Assembly (NCBI GenBank): GCA_025355935.1 | Contig: JANXYS010000169.1 | Location: forward strand, 1-17,833 | Direction: 5' to 3' | Source: Chitinophagales bacterium | GTDB taxonomy: Bacteria; Bacteroidota; Bacteroidia; Chitinophagales; Chitinophagaceae | Length of the DNA stretch: 17,833 bases | Shown: positions 7,006-14,700 of the stretch, one piece after another | How the letters are laid out: each line of letters starts with the position of its first letter | How positions within the stretch are numbered: position 1 is the first letter of the stretch | Notes under the pieces: generated by a model | Told to the model about the DNA's origin: nothing | The model's database searches: none | The model's input: only the letters and a program-made list of their open reading frames with translations | Position numbers and translations under genes: made by a program

Positions 7006-7329
7006 TTACCATTTTTCTTCTCCGGAACCATCGTAATTAGTGGCCTTAAAATTTCGCCTGCTGATTATCTTTTCCTGCTCTCTTTCAATTATGAGGTCAG
7101 TAATAATGTCAGCAGCATCCAGCGAAGGAAATCCCTGTAAAAGGAGGTTAATTTTTTTTTCACTCACATCCAGCCGGTAGAGAATACTCACTAGTTTTTC
7201 AAAATCGTGCATAATTAATCCGTTTACGTATTGCACCATTCTCGCCCGCCCTTCCACATAAGTTTGGTTTTGAAGGTCGCACCCCAGTTCTATTGCAACA
7301 GCGGAAAGCGCTTCGTTCATTTCGTTCAT
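7006..7329 (-). CDS. small cytoplasmic protein of unknown function downstream of the TIGR02757 gene
   Basis: I do not recognise a named domain. The 107-residue product has no signal peptide or membrane span and is predicted mostly helical, with a hydrophobic patch VNGLIMHDFEKLVSILYRL (35-53) and an acidic and arginine-rich segment TDLIIEREQEKIISRR (77-92). It starts 20 bases after the stop of the TIGR02757 gene on the same strand, so the two are very probably co-transcribed. The first six codons are an exact 9-base tandem duplication (ATGAACGAA twice), giving two equivalent start codons at 7329 and 7320. It is convergent with the preceding plus-strand gene, with no terminator hairpin between them. 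Confidence 0.65.
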   Translation of the reverse strand: MNEMNEALSAVAIELGCDLQNQTYVEGRARMVQYVNGLIMHDFEKLVSILYRLDVSEKKINLLLQGFPSLDAADIITDLIIEREQEKIISRRNFKATNYDGSGEEKW

Positions 7330-7349
7330 TATTGCAAGATAATTATCTT

Positions 7350-8123
7350 TTAAAACCTCTCGAATACCCCAAGTGCAAACAATGCAAAGTCGTATTTGCA
7401 GGGATCGAGTGGTTCAAATTCTTTAATGGTATTAGTTAATTCCACTGCGGTTTGCCAATCAGTTGCTTTCCGATGAATCATATTAAAATGCCGGGCAACT
7501 CTTACCACATGAAGGTCCAGGGGGAGAACAAGCTGTGAAGGTTTAATCTTTTTCCACAAGCCAAAATCTACACCATTATTATCCTTGCGTACCATCCATC
7601 TTAAAAACATGTTAATCCTCTTACAGGCAGAGTTTTTAACCGGGGCAGCGATGTGCTTTAAAGTTCGTTTCGGAACGTGCTCGAGAGAAAAGAAATATTG
7701 ATAAAAACCGTCAAGGGCCTTACCGGTATTATCATCTGTAAGTTCAAGGAAATTAGAGAAGGCTGTTTCCAGCGAGTTCGATCGTTGGTAGTGTTGCTTA
7801 AAAAAATCTACAAAATAAAGAAGATCGGTGCTGTTAAAGGTGCGGTGTTTAAAATATAGTAAATTTTTAAGGTCGTGAGCGGAATGATTTAAGCAGAAGT
7901 CGTGCGGAGACTGATGCATCAGGTTCATCAGTTCGTTTGTTTTATTTATGATGGTAGTACGGTTTCCCCAGGCGAAAATCGAGGCGAAGAAGGCTGCAAT
8001 CTCTATGTCCTGTTTTTTGGTGAAGCGGTGTGGAACGGAAATAGGATCGTGTTTAATAAAAAAAGGCTGATTATACTCATCAGCCTTTTTTCTTAATAAT
8101 TCTATCAGTTCTTCAGATACCAA
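7350..8123 (-). CDS. TIGR02757 / DUF2400 family protein
   Basis: A 257-residue member of a Bacteroidota-rich family of unknown function. Conserved segments visible are YNQPFFIKHDPISVPH (17-32), TKKQDIEIAAFFASIFAWGNR (35-55), RINMFLRWMVRKDNNGVDFG (about 169-188), LPLDLHVVRVAR and the C-terminal KYDFALFALGVFE. The helical RINMFLRWMVR plus LPLD.H pattern recalls helix-hairpin-helix DNA glycosylases, but that link is only suggestive. The start is TTG at 8123, 16 bases after the metB-like stop. No in-frame ATG precedes the conserved N-terminus, so the TTG is needed to keep YNQPFFIKHDPI. A perfect 13-bp hairpin with a seven-T run lies inside codons 11-22 (see the separate entry), so expression may depend on read-through. 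Confidence 0.86.
   Translation of the reverse strand: MVSEELIELLRKKADEYNQPFFIKHDPISVPHRFTKKQDIEIAAFFASIFAWGNRTTIINKTNELMNLMHQSPHDFCLNHSAHDLKNLLYFKHRTFNSTDLLYFVDFFKQHYQRSNSLETAFSNFLELTDDNTGKALDGFYQYFFSLEHVPKRTLKHIAAPVKNSACKRINMFLRWMVRKDNNGVDFGLWKKIKPSQLVLPLDLHVVRVARHFNMIHRKATDWQTAVELTNTIKEFEPLDPCKYDFALFALGVFERF
8058..8091 (-). terminator. perfect terminator hairpin inside the start of the TIGR02757 gene
   Basis: On the minus strand six A plus GGCTGAT pair with ATCAGCC plus six T, a 13-bp stem with a 7-base loop (GAGTATA) and seven T in all. It begins 49 bases after the stop of the metB-like gene, the usual place for its terminator, but also encodes residues 11-22 of the next protein. The structure is symmetric enough to act on both strands. 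Confidence 0.8.
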
Positions 8124-8139
8124 TTTTAAACTTTTAATG

Positions 8140-9288
8140 TTATCCTATAGCCTGCTTGAGGTCTTCTACCAGATCATCCGCATCTTCAATACCTACGCTT
8201 AACCGGATTAATCCATCGGTTAGGCCCACCCTGATGCGCTCATCCCGGGGTATGCTTGCATGCGTCATACTTGCAGGGTGATTAATAAGGCTTTCGACGC
8301 CACCAAGGCTTTCTGCCAGCGCAAAAAGTTTTGTGCTGCTAAGTACTTTATGCGCGGCCTCGATACTGTCATCTTTAAGAGTAAAACTCATCATTCCCCC
8401 AAAAGCACGCATTTGAATTTTGGCAATATTATAATTTGGATGATCTGCGAAGCCGCACCAGTATACCTTTTCAACGTTTGGATGCTTGCGAAGAAAATGC
8501 GCTACTACGTATCCATTTTCACAATGTTGTTTCATTCGAACGTGTAAGGTTTTAATCCCTCTTAATACGAGGAAGCAGTCCATTGGGCCGGGCACCGCGC
8601 CACAGCTTTTTTGCAAAAAGTATAACTGTTCCCGCAAGGAATCGTCATTCATAATTAGGGCACCCTGGATAACATCACTATGACCGCCTAAGTATTTGGT
8701 AGAAGAGTGCATTACGATGTCAGCTCCAAGGTCGAGGGGGTTTTGCAGGTACGGCGAAGCAAAGGTATTATCCACGCAAAGCCAAGCATTTGCGGCCCGG
8801 GAAATCTTAGAAACGGCATGGATATCTGTAATATTCATGAGCGGATTCGTGGGTGTTTCAATCCAGATAAGTTTTGTTTTTGCTGTTACAGCCGCAGCAA
8901 CATTCTGTACATCAGTGGTATCAACATAGATGAATTTAATACCGTATTTTTCAAACACCTTCGTGAATAATCGGTAGGTACCACCGTACATATCCTGCGC
9001 TGCAATTACCTCATCGCCTGGATTTAATAATTTTATTACAGCATCAGTTGCTGCTACACCACTGCTAAAGGCAAGGCCATGTTTGCCATTTTCTATAACA
9101 GCCAGGGCCGTTTCGAGCGCTTTTCGCGTTGGGTTTTGGCTTCGTGCATACTCATAACCTTTGTTCACACCGGGAGCCTCTTGTACATAAGTGCTCGTTT
9201 GATAGATAGGGGTCATGATAGCACCAGTGCTTGGATCAGGTTCTGCACCCGCATGTATAATTTTAGTCGCTAATTTCTGTGTACTCAT
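8140..9288 (-). CDS. metB: Cys/Met metabolism PLP enzyme, cystathionine gamma-synthase/lyase type
   Basis: A 382-residue fold-type I PLP enzyme of the trans-sulfuration family. The PLP lysine is K198 in SSTKYLGGH. Other family marks are YEYARSQNPTR (46-56), the SSGVAA phosphate-binding loop (75-80), DMYGGTYRLF (99-108), VDNTFASPYLQNP (172-184) and SLGGVESLINHPASMTH (327-343). The reaction is either cystathionine gamma-synthase (activated homoserine plus cysteine) or cystathionine gamma-lyase; motifs shared by both make the choice uncertain, so the symbol is tentative. The open frame extends to 9318, but the ATG at 9288 gives the usual MSTQ..TKIIHAG start, and a -7 box lies just upstream. It follows asnB by 41 bases, so both may serve aspartate-derived amino acid metabolism. 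Confidence 0.88.
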   Translation of the reverse strand: MSTQKLATKIIHAGAEPDPSTGAIMTPIYQTSTYVQEAPGVNKGYEYARSQNPTRKALETALAVIENGKHGLAFSSGVAATDAVIKLLNPGDEVIAAQDMYGGTYRLFTKVFEKYGIKFIYVDTTDVQNVAAAVTAKTKLIWIETPTNPLMNITDIHAVSKISRAANAWLCVDNTFASPYLQNPLDLGADIVMHSSTKYLGGHSDVIQGALIMNDDSLREQLYFLQKSCGAVPGPMDCFLVLRGIKTLHVRMKQHCENGYVVAHFLRKHPNVEKVYWCGFADHPNYNIAKIQMRAFGGMMSFTLKDDSIEAAHKVLSSTKLFALAESLGGVESLINHPASMTHASIPRDERIRVGLTDGLIRLSVGIEDADDLVEDLKQAIG

Positions 9289-9305
9289 AATTTGAAATTG
9301 AAACG

Positions 9306-9313
9306 CAAAAGTA
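9306..9313 (-). promoter_or_regulatory. -7 box for the metB-like gene
   Basis: TACTTTTG on the minus strand (9313-9306) matches TAnnTTTG exactly and ends 17 bases before the ATG at 9288. No clear TTG -33 element is found at the usual distance. It lies in the 41-base gap after asnB and suggests an internal promoter. Confidence 0.4.
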
Positions 9314-9329
9314 AACACATTTCACGACG

Positions 9330-11198
9330 TTATTGATCGAGAATTTGCGCTGCACACAGGTACCGCCAGTCATTATTTCCGGTTCCGTAAGCATCGTTTG
9401 ACTGTGGCCTTGAGGTGAGGACCGACTGGTTTAAAATTTTTTCGGTCACCAGTTTCTTCTTTGCTTCATACAACAGATCTTTCATTGATTTGTCGTCCAT
9501 CCAACTTTTTTGCGGGGGTTCAAATCCAACCTTATCCTTTCGCCAAACTATAGAATCGGGTAGCTGATTATTCATTGTTTTTCGGAGAATAGACTTTGTA
9601 AAGCCATTGCTAATTTTCATAGAAGAGGGCAGCGAAAAAATGAATTTGACAAGCTGTTGGTTTAAAAACGGCAAGCGTATCTCCACGCCATGAGCCATAC
9701 TATTCCGGTCGGCAAACCGAAGTAACTCTTCTAGACCAAGCTCAGTAGTGTTGAAATGCAGGATATCGTTTAATTTAGTTACGATTGGTTTATGGATGCC
9801 TTCCCACTCCCTGCCTTTTATGTTTGACATCATGGAGCGCGTGATATCAGGGTTATGCAGAATCTTATTGTATTCTTTTTTTTCCAGTGCAATCGATACA
9901 TGGGAAGGCAGCAATGATGCTATAATGTTTTTATAACCCCACAAAAAATTTGCCTGGTGCTTTTTGAACATATTTTTTTCAAACGTTGCCGCCGAAAATT
10001 TATACCTGCTAAACATTTCCTGTAAGTACCAGTGAATATATTTATGGTATCCGGCCAACGTCTCATCTGCTCCTTGACCATCGAGCAGGACTTTGATATT
10101 GTTAGCCGCCGCTAATTGATATACTTTGTACTGGGCATAAATACTGGATGAGGGAAATGGCTCCTCCTGGTGCCAGCATAGTTTTTGGAAATCTGAAATA
10201 AGATCTCCGGCAGAAGGCGTTACTGAATAATTCTGTAATTTAAGTTCTTTGGTGACTGCACGTATATGTTCACTTTCATCTTTTGCAAATCCCGGGAACA
10301 CGGCGGAAAAAGTATTAAATACAGCATTGTGTTTCCCATCGTTGATAAATTTATTGGCGTAGTAAACGATTGTTGAACTATCCAGGCCGCCGCTTAAGCT
10401 CGAGCCCACGGGGACATCACTTCGCAATTTTTTATAAACGGAGTTCGAAAGCAACTTTTGGAAAATGCTTAGCGCATCAGGTTCACTGATCTTCTGTTCT
10501 ATTTCTTTATCGAGGGTGAAGTATGCTCTAATAGACAGCCTGTCGGTGTTTAAATTATAAATAGCATAGTGGGATGGTGGCAAAGAAAAAATATCGCGGT
10601 AGAAAGTTTGGGCTTTGTTTGATGGATTTTGAACATGCCCGAGTGAGAGGTAATTAAGCAACATTTTATTTTCAATCGTCTTTTCAATTCCTATTGACCA
10701 AAGAGCTTTCATTTCGCTTGCAAAAGCAAAAATACCGCGATCAGAAAAATAATAGAATGGCTTTTCTCCAAACCTGTCGCGACCGCAAAATAACATTTGT
10801 AGTTTTTCATCCCAAATCGCAAAAGCAAACATGCCGTCAAGATATTGTAGACATCCTTCGCTGTAGAAGTCATATGCTGCCAAAATTACTTCCGTATCAC
10901 TTGATGATTTGAAGTGATACCCCGCTTTTTGCAGATCAGCCCGCAGTTCGATATAGTTATATATTTCACCATTGTATACGATACTATAACGATCCAAGTA
11001 ATGCATTGGCTGTGCGCCAGTAGGAGATAGATCAATAATGGCCAGGCGCCTGTGGGCAAATCCTGCAGTGTTTGTTTTATTGGTCCAAAAACCTTCACCA
11101 TCCGGCCCTCGATGAGCAAGTGAATCTGCCATGCTCTTCAACAAACCGGTATTTATAAATGAAGCGTTTGGAGTTATGATTCCGGCTATACCACACAT
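9330..11198 (-). CDS. asnB: asparagine synthase (glutamine-hydrolysing)
   Basis: Makes asparagine from aspartate, ATP and glutamine-derived ammonia. The 622-residue product starts MCGIAGI, with Cys2 as the class II glutaminase nucleophile after Met removal, which fixes the start at 11198. Glutaminase residues include HRR (49-51) and NGEIYN (76-81); the synthetase domain has the PPi loop SGGLDSS (269-275) and LLDGQGADETLAGYHKY downstream. It is longer than E. coli AsnB (about 554 residues) and of the type also found in polysaccharide clusters, but no such genes are nearby, so a metabolic role is likelier (inference). It sits in a minus-strand run, 47 bases after a DUF2911 lipoprotein gene. A perfect inverted repeat touches its start codon. 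Confidence 0.93.
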   Translation of the reverse strand: MCGIAGIITPNASFINTGLLKSMADSLAHRGPDGEGFWTNKTNTAGFAHRRLAIIDLSPTGAQPMHYLDRYSIVYNGEIYNYIELRADLQKAGYHFKSSSDTEVILAAYDFYSEGCLQYLDGMFAFAIWDEKLQMLFCGRDRFGEKPFYYFSDRGIFAFASEMKALWSIGIEKTIENKMLLNYLSLGHVQNPSNKAQTFYRDIFSLPPSHYAIYNLNTDRLSIRAYFTLDKEIEQKISEPDALSIFQKLLSNSVYKKLRSDVPVGSSLSGGLDSSTIVYYANKFINDGKHNAVFNTFSAVFPGFAKDESEHIRAVTKELKLQNYSVTPSAGDLISDFQKLCWHQEEPFPSSSIYAQYKVYQLAAANNIKVLLDGQGADETLAGYHKYIHWYLQEMFSRYKFSAATFEKNMFKKHQANFLWGYKNIIASLLPSHVSIALEKKEYNKILHNPDITRSMMSNIKGREWEGIHKPIVTKLNDILHFNTTELGLEELLRFADRNSMAHGVEIRLPFLNQQLVKFIFSLPSSMKISNGFTKSILRKTMNNQLPDSIVWRKDKVGFEPPQKSWMDDKSMKDLLYEAKKKLVTEKILNQSVLTSRPQSNDAYGTGNNDWRYLCAAQILDQ

Positions 11199-11222
11199 GT
11201 TGTAAATATCTGACTTTACAAC
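11199..11222 (-). promoter_or_regulatory. inverted repeat abutting the asnB start codon
   Basis: GTTGTAAA (11199-11206) and TTTACAAC (11215-11222) are perfect inverted copies around an 8-base spacer, directly upstream of the asnB ATG. It could be an operator (arm centres 16 bases apart) or an mRNA hairpin covering the ribosome site. Arms of 8 bp can arise by chance in a window this size; the position is what makes it notable. Confidence 0.4.
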
Positions 11223-11245
11223 TTAAACTGAGCAGGGGCACGTGT

Positions 11246-11896
11246 TTATTTTGAGAAGGTGATAGGGAGGGTGGTAAAAACATTATCCCAAGCCATTAGC
11301 ATATCCGCACCATATTCTGCATCATTAAATATGATGGTAAAATCTTCAATCACCGGCGCTTGTTTTTTAACGGGTATTTCGGTACGGAGTACATCTTTGG
11401 TTGAGTCCATATGAAGACCCCAGGTATGCAGGTTATCATTAAATACAATGATCCATTTATCCGGTTCAGGAATACAGTAAATAATATAACTGCCCTTACT
11501 AAGGTTCTTTCCCGCAATAGTTACATTTTTAAAAAACTCAATTTCTGTTGCTTCATTCGCACCTAACCTCCATGCCTTTCCGTACTGGCAAAGACTGCTC
11601 GCATCGTTACTAAAAATAATACGGTTTTTCTTATGGGGCCGGCTGTAAATAACCCTTGCAACCGGAGGAACAGAATCTTGCTTATTCATTTTGAGCACCG
11701 GGTAATTTACGGGATAGTAACTCATATCCATAGTTGACTGATCTAAGGTCACATACGGGTTCTTGCTACGTTCATCCATGGTGTCAGCAATCACGGGTTT
11801 ATTCTTTGCATGGCTATTTTGCTCGCAGGCGTTCATTAAAAACAAAAATGGGAGCGCAAAAAGTAAGAAATGATGATTAAACTTTACAGGCCGCAT
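11246..11896 (-). CDS. DUF2911 family lipoprotein
   Basis: A 216-residue protein with an N-terminal hydrophobic stretch ending in LMNAC, a plausible lipobox with Cys24. It is followed by a linker and a DUF2911 domain: MDMSYYPVNYP near 54-64, then VIYSRPHKKNRIIF, YGKAWRLGANEATEIEFF and a C-terminal beta-rich half. DUF2911 is widespread in Bacteroidota and has no established function. The frame is open to 11950, but the ATG at 11896 gives the clean lipoprotein signal. It begins 7 bases after the stop of the paralogous gene upstream, so the two are surely co-transcribed. Compared with the paralogue it has a membrane anchor, a longer linker and a small insert (NDASSLCQ) in the conserved core. Confidence 0.85.
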   Translation of the reverse strand: MRPVKFNHHFLLFALPFLFLMNACEQNSHAKNKPVIADTMDERSKNPYVTLDQSTMDMSYYPVNYPVLKMNKQDSVPPVARVIYSRPHKKNRIIFSNDASSLCQYGKAWRLGANEATEIEFFKNVTIAGKNLSKGSYIIYCIPEPDKWIIVFNDNLHTWGLHMDSTKDVLRTEIPVKKQAPVIEDFTIIFNDAEYGADMLMAWDNVFTTLPITFSK

Positions 11897-11903
11897 AGAT
11901 AAA

Positions 11904-12470
11904 TTATAAAGAGATAGGCAAAGATACTTTAACACTGTCCCATACTGCATTTAATGTAAAGCCTTTATTAGCTTTGTCAAAATAAAGGCTAAATACATCA
12001 GCCGATTCAGTTTGTTTTTCAACGGGAACGTCTACCCGCAGCAGGTCTTTACGTAGATCATACTTAAAGGATCCCCAGGTGTCAAGCTCCCGGTTGATGA
12101 TCATTGTCCATTTGTTTTCGTAAGGAATAGTATAAAGTGTATATCGCCCCTTCTTAACCTGGGTATTATTGATCTTTACATTTTGGAAAAACTCAATTTC
12201 TGTCGCCTCATTTGCACCCAGGCGCCATACTTTTCCGTACTCAATCAGATCCCCAAAAATAATGCGGTTATTCTTTTGCGGGCGGCTGTAAATTACTCTT
12301 GCTTCAAGAGGCCCCGGAATTTTATCCTGGATTTTTAAGAGCGTGTAATTAGTTGGAAAGTAACTAACATCTAAAGGTGATTTATCAAGGGCCGGGATTG
12401 CTGTTGTTTGCGCCTGGAGTGATATCGCCGAAAGGCCTAACGTCAGCATCAACAGAAATGATCGCATCAT
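11904..12470 (-). CDS. DUF2911 family secreted protein
   Basis: A 188-residue protein with a type I signal peptide (hydrophobic core then LQAQ, cleavage around residue 20) and a DUF2911 domain. The core carries LDVSYFPTNYTLLK, ARVIYSRPQKNNRIIF, EYGKVWRLGANEATEIEFF and YTLYTIPYENKWTMIIN, closely paralleling the next gene, so the pair is a tandem duplication. The function of the family is unknown, and a soluble periplasmic beta-sandwich-like protein is my inference. Two adjacent ATG codons (12470 and 12467) are both possible starts. A TAACTTTG box lies 14 bases upstream, in the gap after acpH, suggesting a promoter for the DUF2911 pair. Confidence 0.87.
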   Translation of the reverse strand: MMRSFLLMLTLGLSAISLQAQTTAIPALDKSPLDVSYFPTNYTLLKIQDKIPGPLEARVIYSRPQKNNRIIFGDLIEYGKVWRLGANEATEIEFFQNVKINNTQVKKGRYTLYTIPYENKWTMIINRELDTWGSFKYDLRKDLLRVDVPVEKQTESADVFSLYFDKANKGFTLNAVWDSVKVSLPISL

Positions 12471-12484
12471 AATTTGTATTTTTT

Positions 12485-12492
12485 CAAAGTTA
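12485..12492 (-). promoter_or_regulatory. -7 box for the DUF2911 pair
   Basis: TAACTTTG on the minus strand (12492-12485) matches TAnnTTTG exactly and ends 14 bases before the ATG at 12470. The nearest TTG upstream is only 14 bases away, shorter than usual, so the -33 part is doubtful. Confidence 0.45.
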
Positions 12493-12497
12493 AAAAT

Positions 12498-13094
12498 TCA
12501 TTGGTTCAATAACTGATCCATTTTTCGGGCCGAAAAAATTTTAACATCCCTGAAGAACTCTTGGTATAATGGCTTCATTGCAGAAATATTATTACAAAAC
12601 AGCTGAAACGCAATTCCCGTTTCCACAATATAGGAACTGCGTCTTCTCATTCCTTCAAAGCTCTTCTTTATGCCCCACTCGAAGCGGTAATTATAAAGCC
12701 AATTCTGAGTACGCATGTAAGGAAACATGCTACCAAACCTGGTACCATGCCATTCTTTCAGCGCCTCTAATTGTTGGTAACTACGCGTAGTAAATTCCAT
12801 CAGATCATTTTCTGTTGGAAACTCGTTGATGTCATTTGCAAGGAAAAAATCATATACTATATCGATAAAGGCACCTGAGTATAATCGGTATTGAGGCCTG
12901 AACAATTGTTTTAATTCGTGGGTGCATGCATGGGCATCAGTAAATTCATCGATAGCCCTATGGAGCAAAATTCCCTTATGAATGCGTACGGGGTAATCAA
13001 ATTGCTTCCTGCCCTTTACAAAATCGCTGATCATATTGCCGACTAATAATTCAGGATCATCAAAAGAAAGATATGCATGTGCCAGGTAGTTCAT
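12498..13094 (-). CDS. acpH: acyl carrier protein phosphodiesterase (AcpH family, DUF479)
   Basis: A 198-residue member of the AcpH family, which removes the 4'-phosphopantetheine arm from holo-ACP to give apo-ACP. It aligns by eye with E. coli AcpH over its whole length: MNYLAHAYLS at the start, GNMISDFVKG (19-28), LLHRAIDEFTD (43-53) and the D78-x-x-x-D82 segment. H6, D24, H45, D49, D53, D78 and D82 are the likely metal or catalytic residues of this HD-like fold. Some family members outside enterobacteria may have other phosphodiester substrates. The gene lies 14 bases after the alpha/beta hydrolase gene and 27 bases before the DUF2911 pair on the same strand. Confidence 0.88.
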   Translation of the reverse strand: MNYLAHAYLSFDDPELLVGNMISDFVKGRKQFDYPVRIHKGILLHRAIDEFTDAHACTHELKQLFRPQYRLYSGAFIDIVYDFFLANDINEFPTENDLMEFTTRSYQQLEALKEWHGTRFGSMFPYMRTQNWLYNYRFEWGIKKSFEGMRRRSSYIVETGIAFQLFCNNISAMKPLYQEFFRDVKIFSARKMDQLLNQ

Positions 13095-13108
13095 ACTGGT
13101 TTACAGAT

Positions 13109-14557
13109 TTAATTTGCCCTGTTTCCAACTTGTTTCAATAGCCAATCGTCCATTATTTGTAACGCAGTTGGAGAAAAAGTTTCCACTAAATCGCCGTACT
13201 CCCGTGCCGTACATGACTTACAGGTTTGAAAAAGATGATTTAATCCTGGCAGTTCCTTTACCTCGTAGCTTTTAGAGTGACTTTTTTTTAAGGCTGCTTT
13301 TATTCCGGCGAGATTAGAAGATGCTATGACCTGGATGTCTTTTGATCCGTTTAAAGCCAGAACGCTGCAACGCAATTGTACGAGGTAGGTTGTAGGATCA
13401 AAACTTAAAAAATATTTAAACCAGGGACTTTGTAAAGTGCCGAGTTGACTATGCAGGAAACTTTCCCTTTCGGGCCGGCTAGTTAGATGGAGGCCCGAAA
13501 TTATAGTTGCAGGTTGTTTTGCAATCCAGGCGTTTAGCGCTGTGTTCATATTGTGGAAGGTAGTTGAGCTGTCAAGATGCTTATTAATTTCTGTTGCGCC
13601 CAACACATATAGTTCCTTTTCAGACTTTGCAAATGCCGCCGTTGATCCTGAACTTTTGGCAATTGCTTCTGCCTGTTCGGCCATTAGTTGTACAATTGGT
13701 AAACCCGGCCCGGCCAGAAGCACAATAAAATTAATGTCTTTGCGGCGCGACGCAACTATGGGAGCAATCATTCCACCTTCACTGTGCCCAATCAATCCCA
13801 TCCTTAAGGTGTCAATGTTGATGTTGGATTTTAAAAATTCGATGCCTGCCTCTACATCATCTGCGAAATCTGCTGTGGTAGCACTGCTAAAGTTACCGGT
13901 AGATTTTCCTACACCGCGGTCATCCACTCTTAAAACTGCAAAACCTAATTTGGTAAGGTTATCCGCAATTAGTGCAAAAGGTTTATGGTTGAAAAGCGTC
14001 TCGTCGCGATCCTGCGGCCCGCTCCCGGAAATGAGGAGGACTACAGGATATTTCGATAATTGTAATTGGTTTGAAACGGTAATCTTTTTTGGCCAGGTAA
14101 GAGTTCCGCCGTAATTAAGGCTTTTACTTTTATTATAAAAAGAAACGTCTTCGCTATTGTATGAAAACGGGGGTATGGGAGTTTGTGGCCGGTATTGCAC
14201 CGAAACGGCCTTCACTTTTTTAAGTAGTAACTCAAATGGTTTTCCTTGCACGAAATCACCGTTTATGATGCTATCATTTTTTAAAACTCCGCTAAAACTA
14301 ATCCTGAAGCTGGGGGATATTACGAAAATGCTGTCATCTTTTACCCATGCGGAATCCATCTTAACGGCGGTAGCAGATTGATCAGGGCTTGTAAGCTTCG
14401 CGATAAGCATGCCCGTCTCATTTGTTTTAAATTCGAATACAAGCCGGAGGTCGACACCGGCGTTAATTTTTCCTTCCCAAAGGCCTTCAAATTTTTGTTT
14501 TTGCGCTACACAGTTTAAGGAGTTGACTAGCAAAATAAAGGCAATGGCTACTTTCAT
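13109..14557 (-). CDS. secreted alpha/beta hydrolase
   Basis: A 482-residue secreted serine hydrolase. Residues 1-18 form a signal peptide (cleavage near CVA-QKQ). A beta-rich N-terminal domain (about 20-115) starts with FEGLWEGKI and is typical of Bacteroidota alpha/beta hydrolases. The hydrolase domain follows: SGSGPQDRDE (177-186, oxyanion region), LRVDDRGVGKSTG (209-221) and the nucleophile elbow GHSEGG with S259; the likely triad is completed by D407 in NGSKD and H441 in GLNH. The substrate is not predictable; esters or acylated sugars or peptides are possible. The frame extends upstream to 14584, but the ATG at 14557 gives the best signal peptide. It is first in the long minus-strand run and is divergent from the deoxyhypusine-synthase-like gene. 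Confidence 0.86.
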   Translation of the reverse strand: MKVAIAFILLVNSLNCVAQKQKFEGLWEGKINAGVDLRLVFEFKTNETGMLIAKLTSPDQSATAVKMDSAWVKDDSIFVISPSFRISFSGVLKNDSIINGDFVQGKPFELLLKKVKAVSVQYRPQTPIPPFSYNSEDVSFYNKSKSLNYGGTLTWPKKITVSNQLQLSKYPVVLLISGSGPQDRDETLFNHKPFALIADNLTKLGFAVLRVDDRGVGKSTGNFSSATTADFADDVEAGIEFLKSNINIDTLRMGLIGHSEGGMIAPIVASRRKDINFIVLLAGPGLPIVQLMAEQAEAIAKSSGSTAAFAKSEKELYVLGATEINKHLDSSTTFHNMNTALNAWIAKQPATIISGLHLTSRPERESFLHSQLGTLQSPWFKYFLSFDPTTYLVQLRCSVLALNGSKDIQVIASSNLAGIKAALKKSHSKSYEVKELPGLNHLFQTCKSCTAREYGDLVETFSPTALQIMDDWLLKQVGNRAN

Positions 14558-14700
14558 ATAAGAATTTGTGCGGTAAAGATACATCGCAATTGGGCGAAGA
14601 AAGTTTTGCTTTAACCGAATAGCTAGTTGAACAGGTATTAAATGAGGTGTTTATAAAGTGTAGGCTCTCTTTCGCGGCTGGTCACTTGGCTTAAAAAACA

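Noticed and set aside
7336..7349. Perfect 14-bp palindrome AAGATAATTATCTT in the gap between two genes
   Set aside because: A palindrome of this length is expected about once by chance in an AT-rich window of this size, it has no loop, and nothing else marks it as an operator.
9289..9318. N-terminal extension of the PLP enzyme to 9318
   Set aside because: It includes the TACTTTTG promoter box and adds a phenylalanine-rich stretch not typical of the family.
13542..14114. Plus-strand open frame of 190 codons
   Set aside because: It lies wholly antisense to the alpha/beta hydrolase gene, which has a signal peptide and a full catalytic triad; the antisense product shows no family motif.
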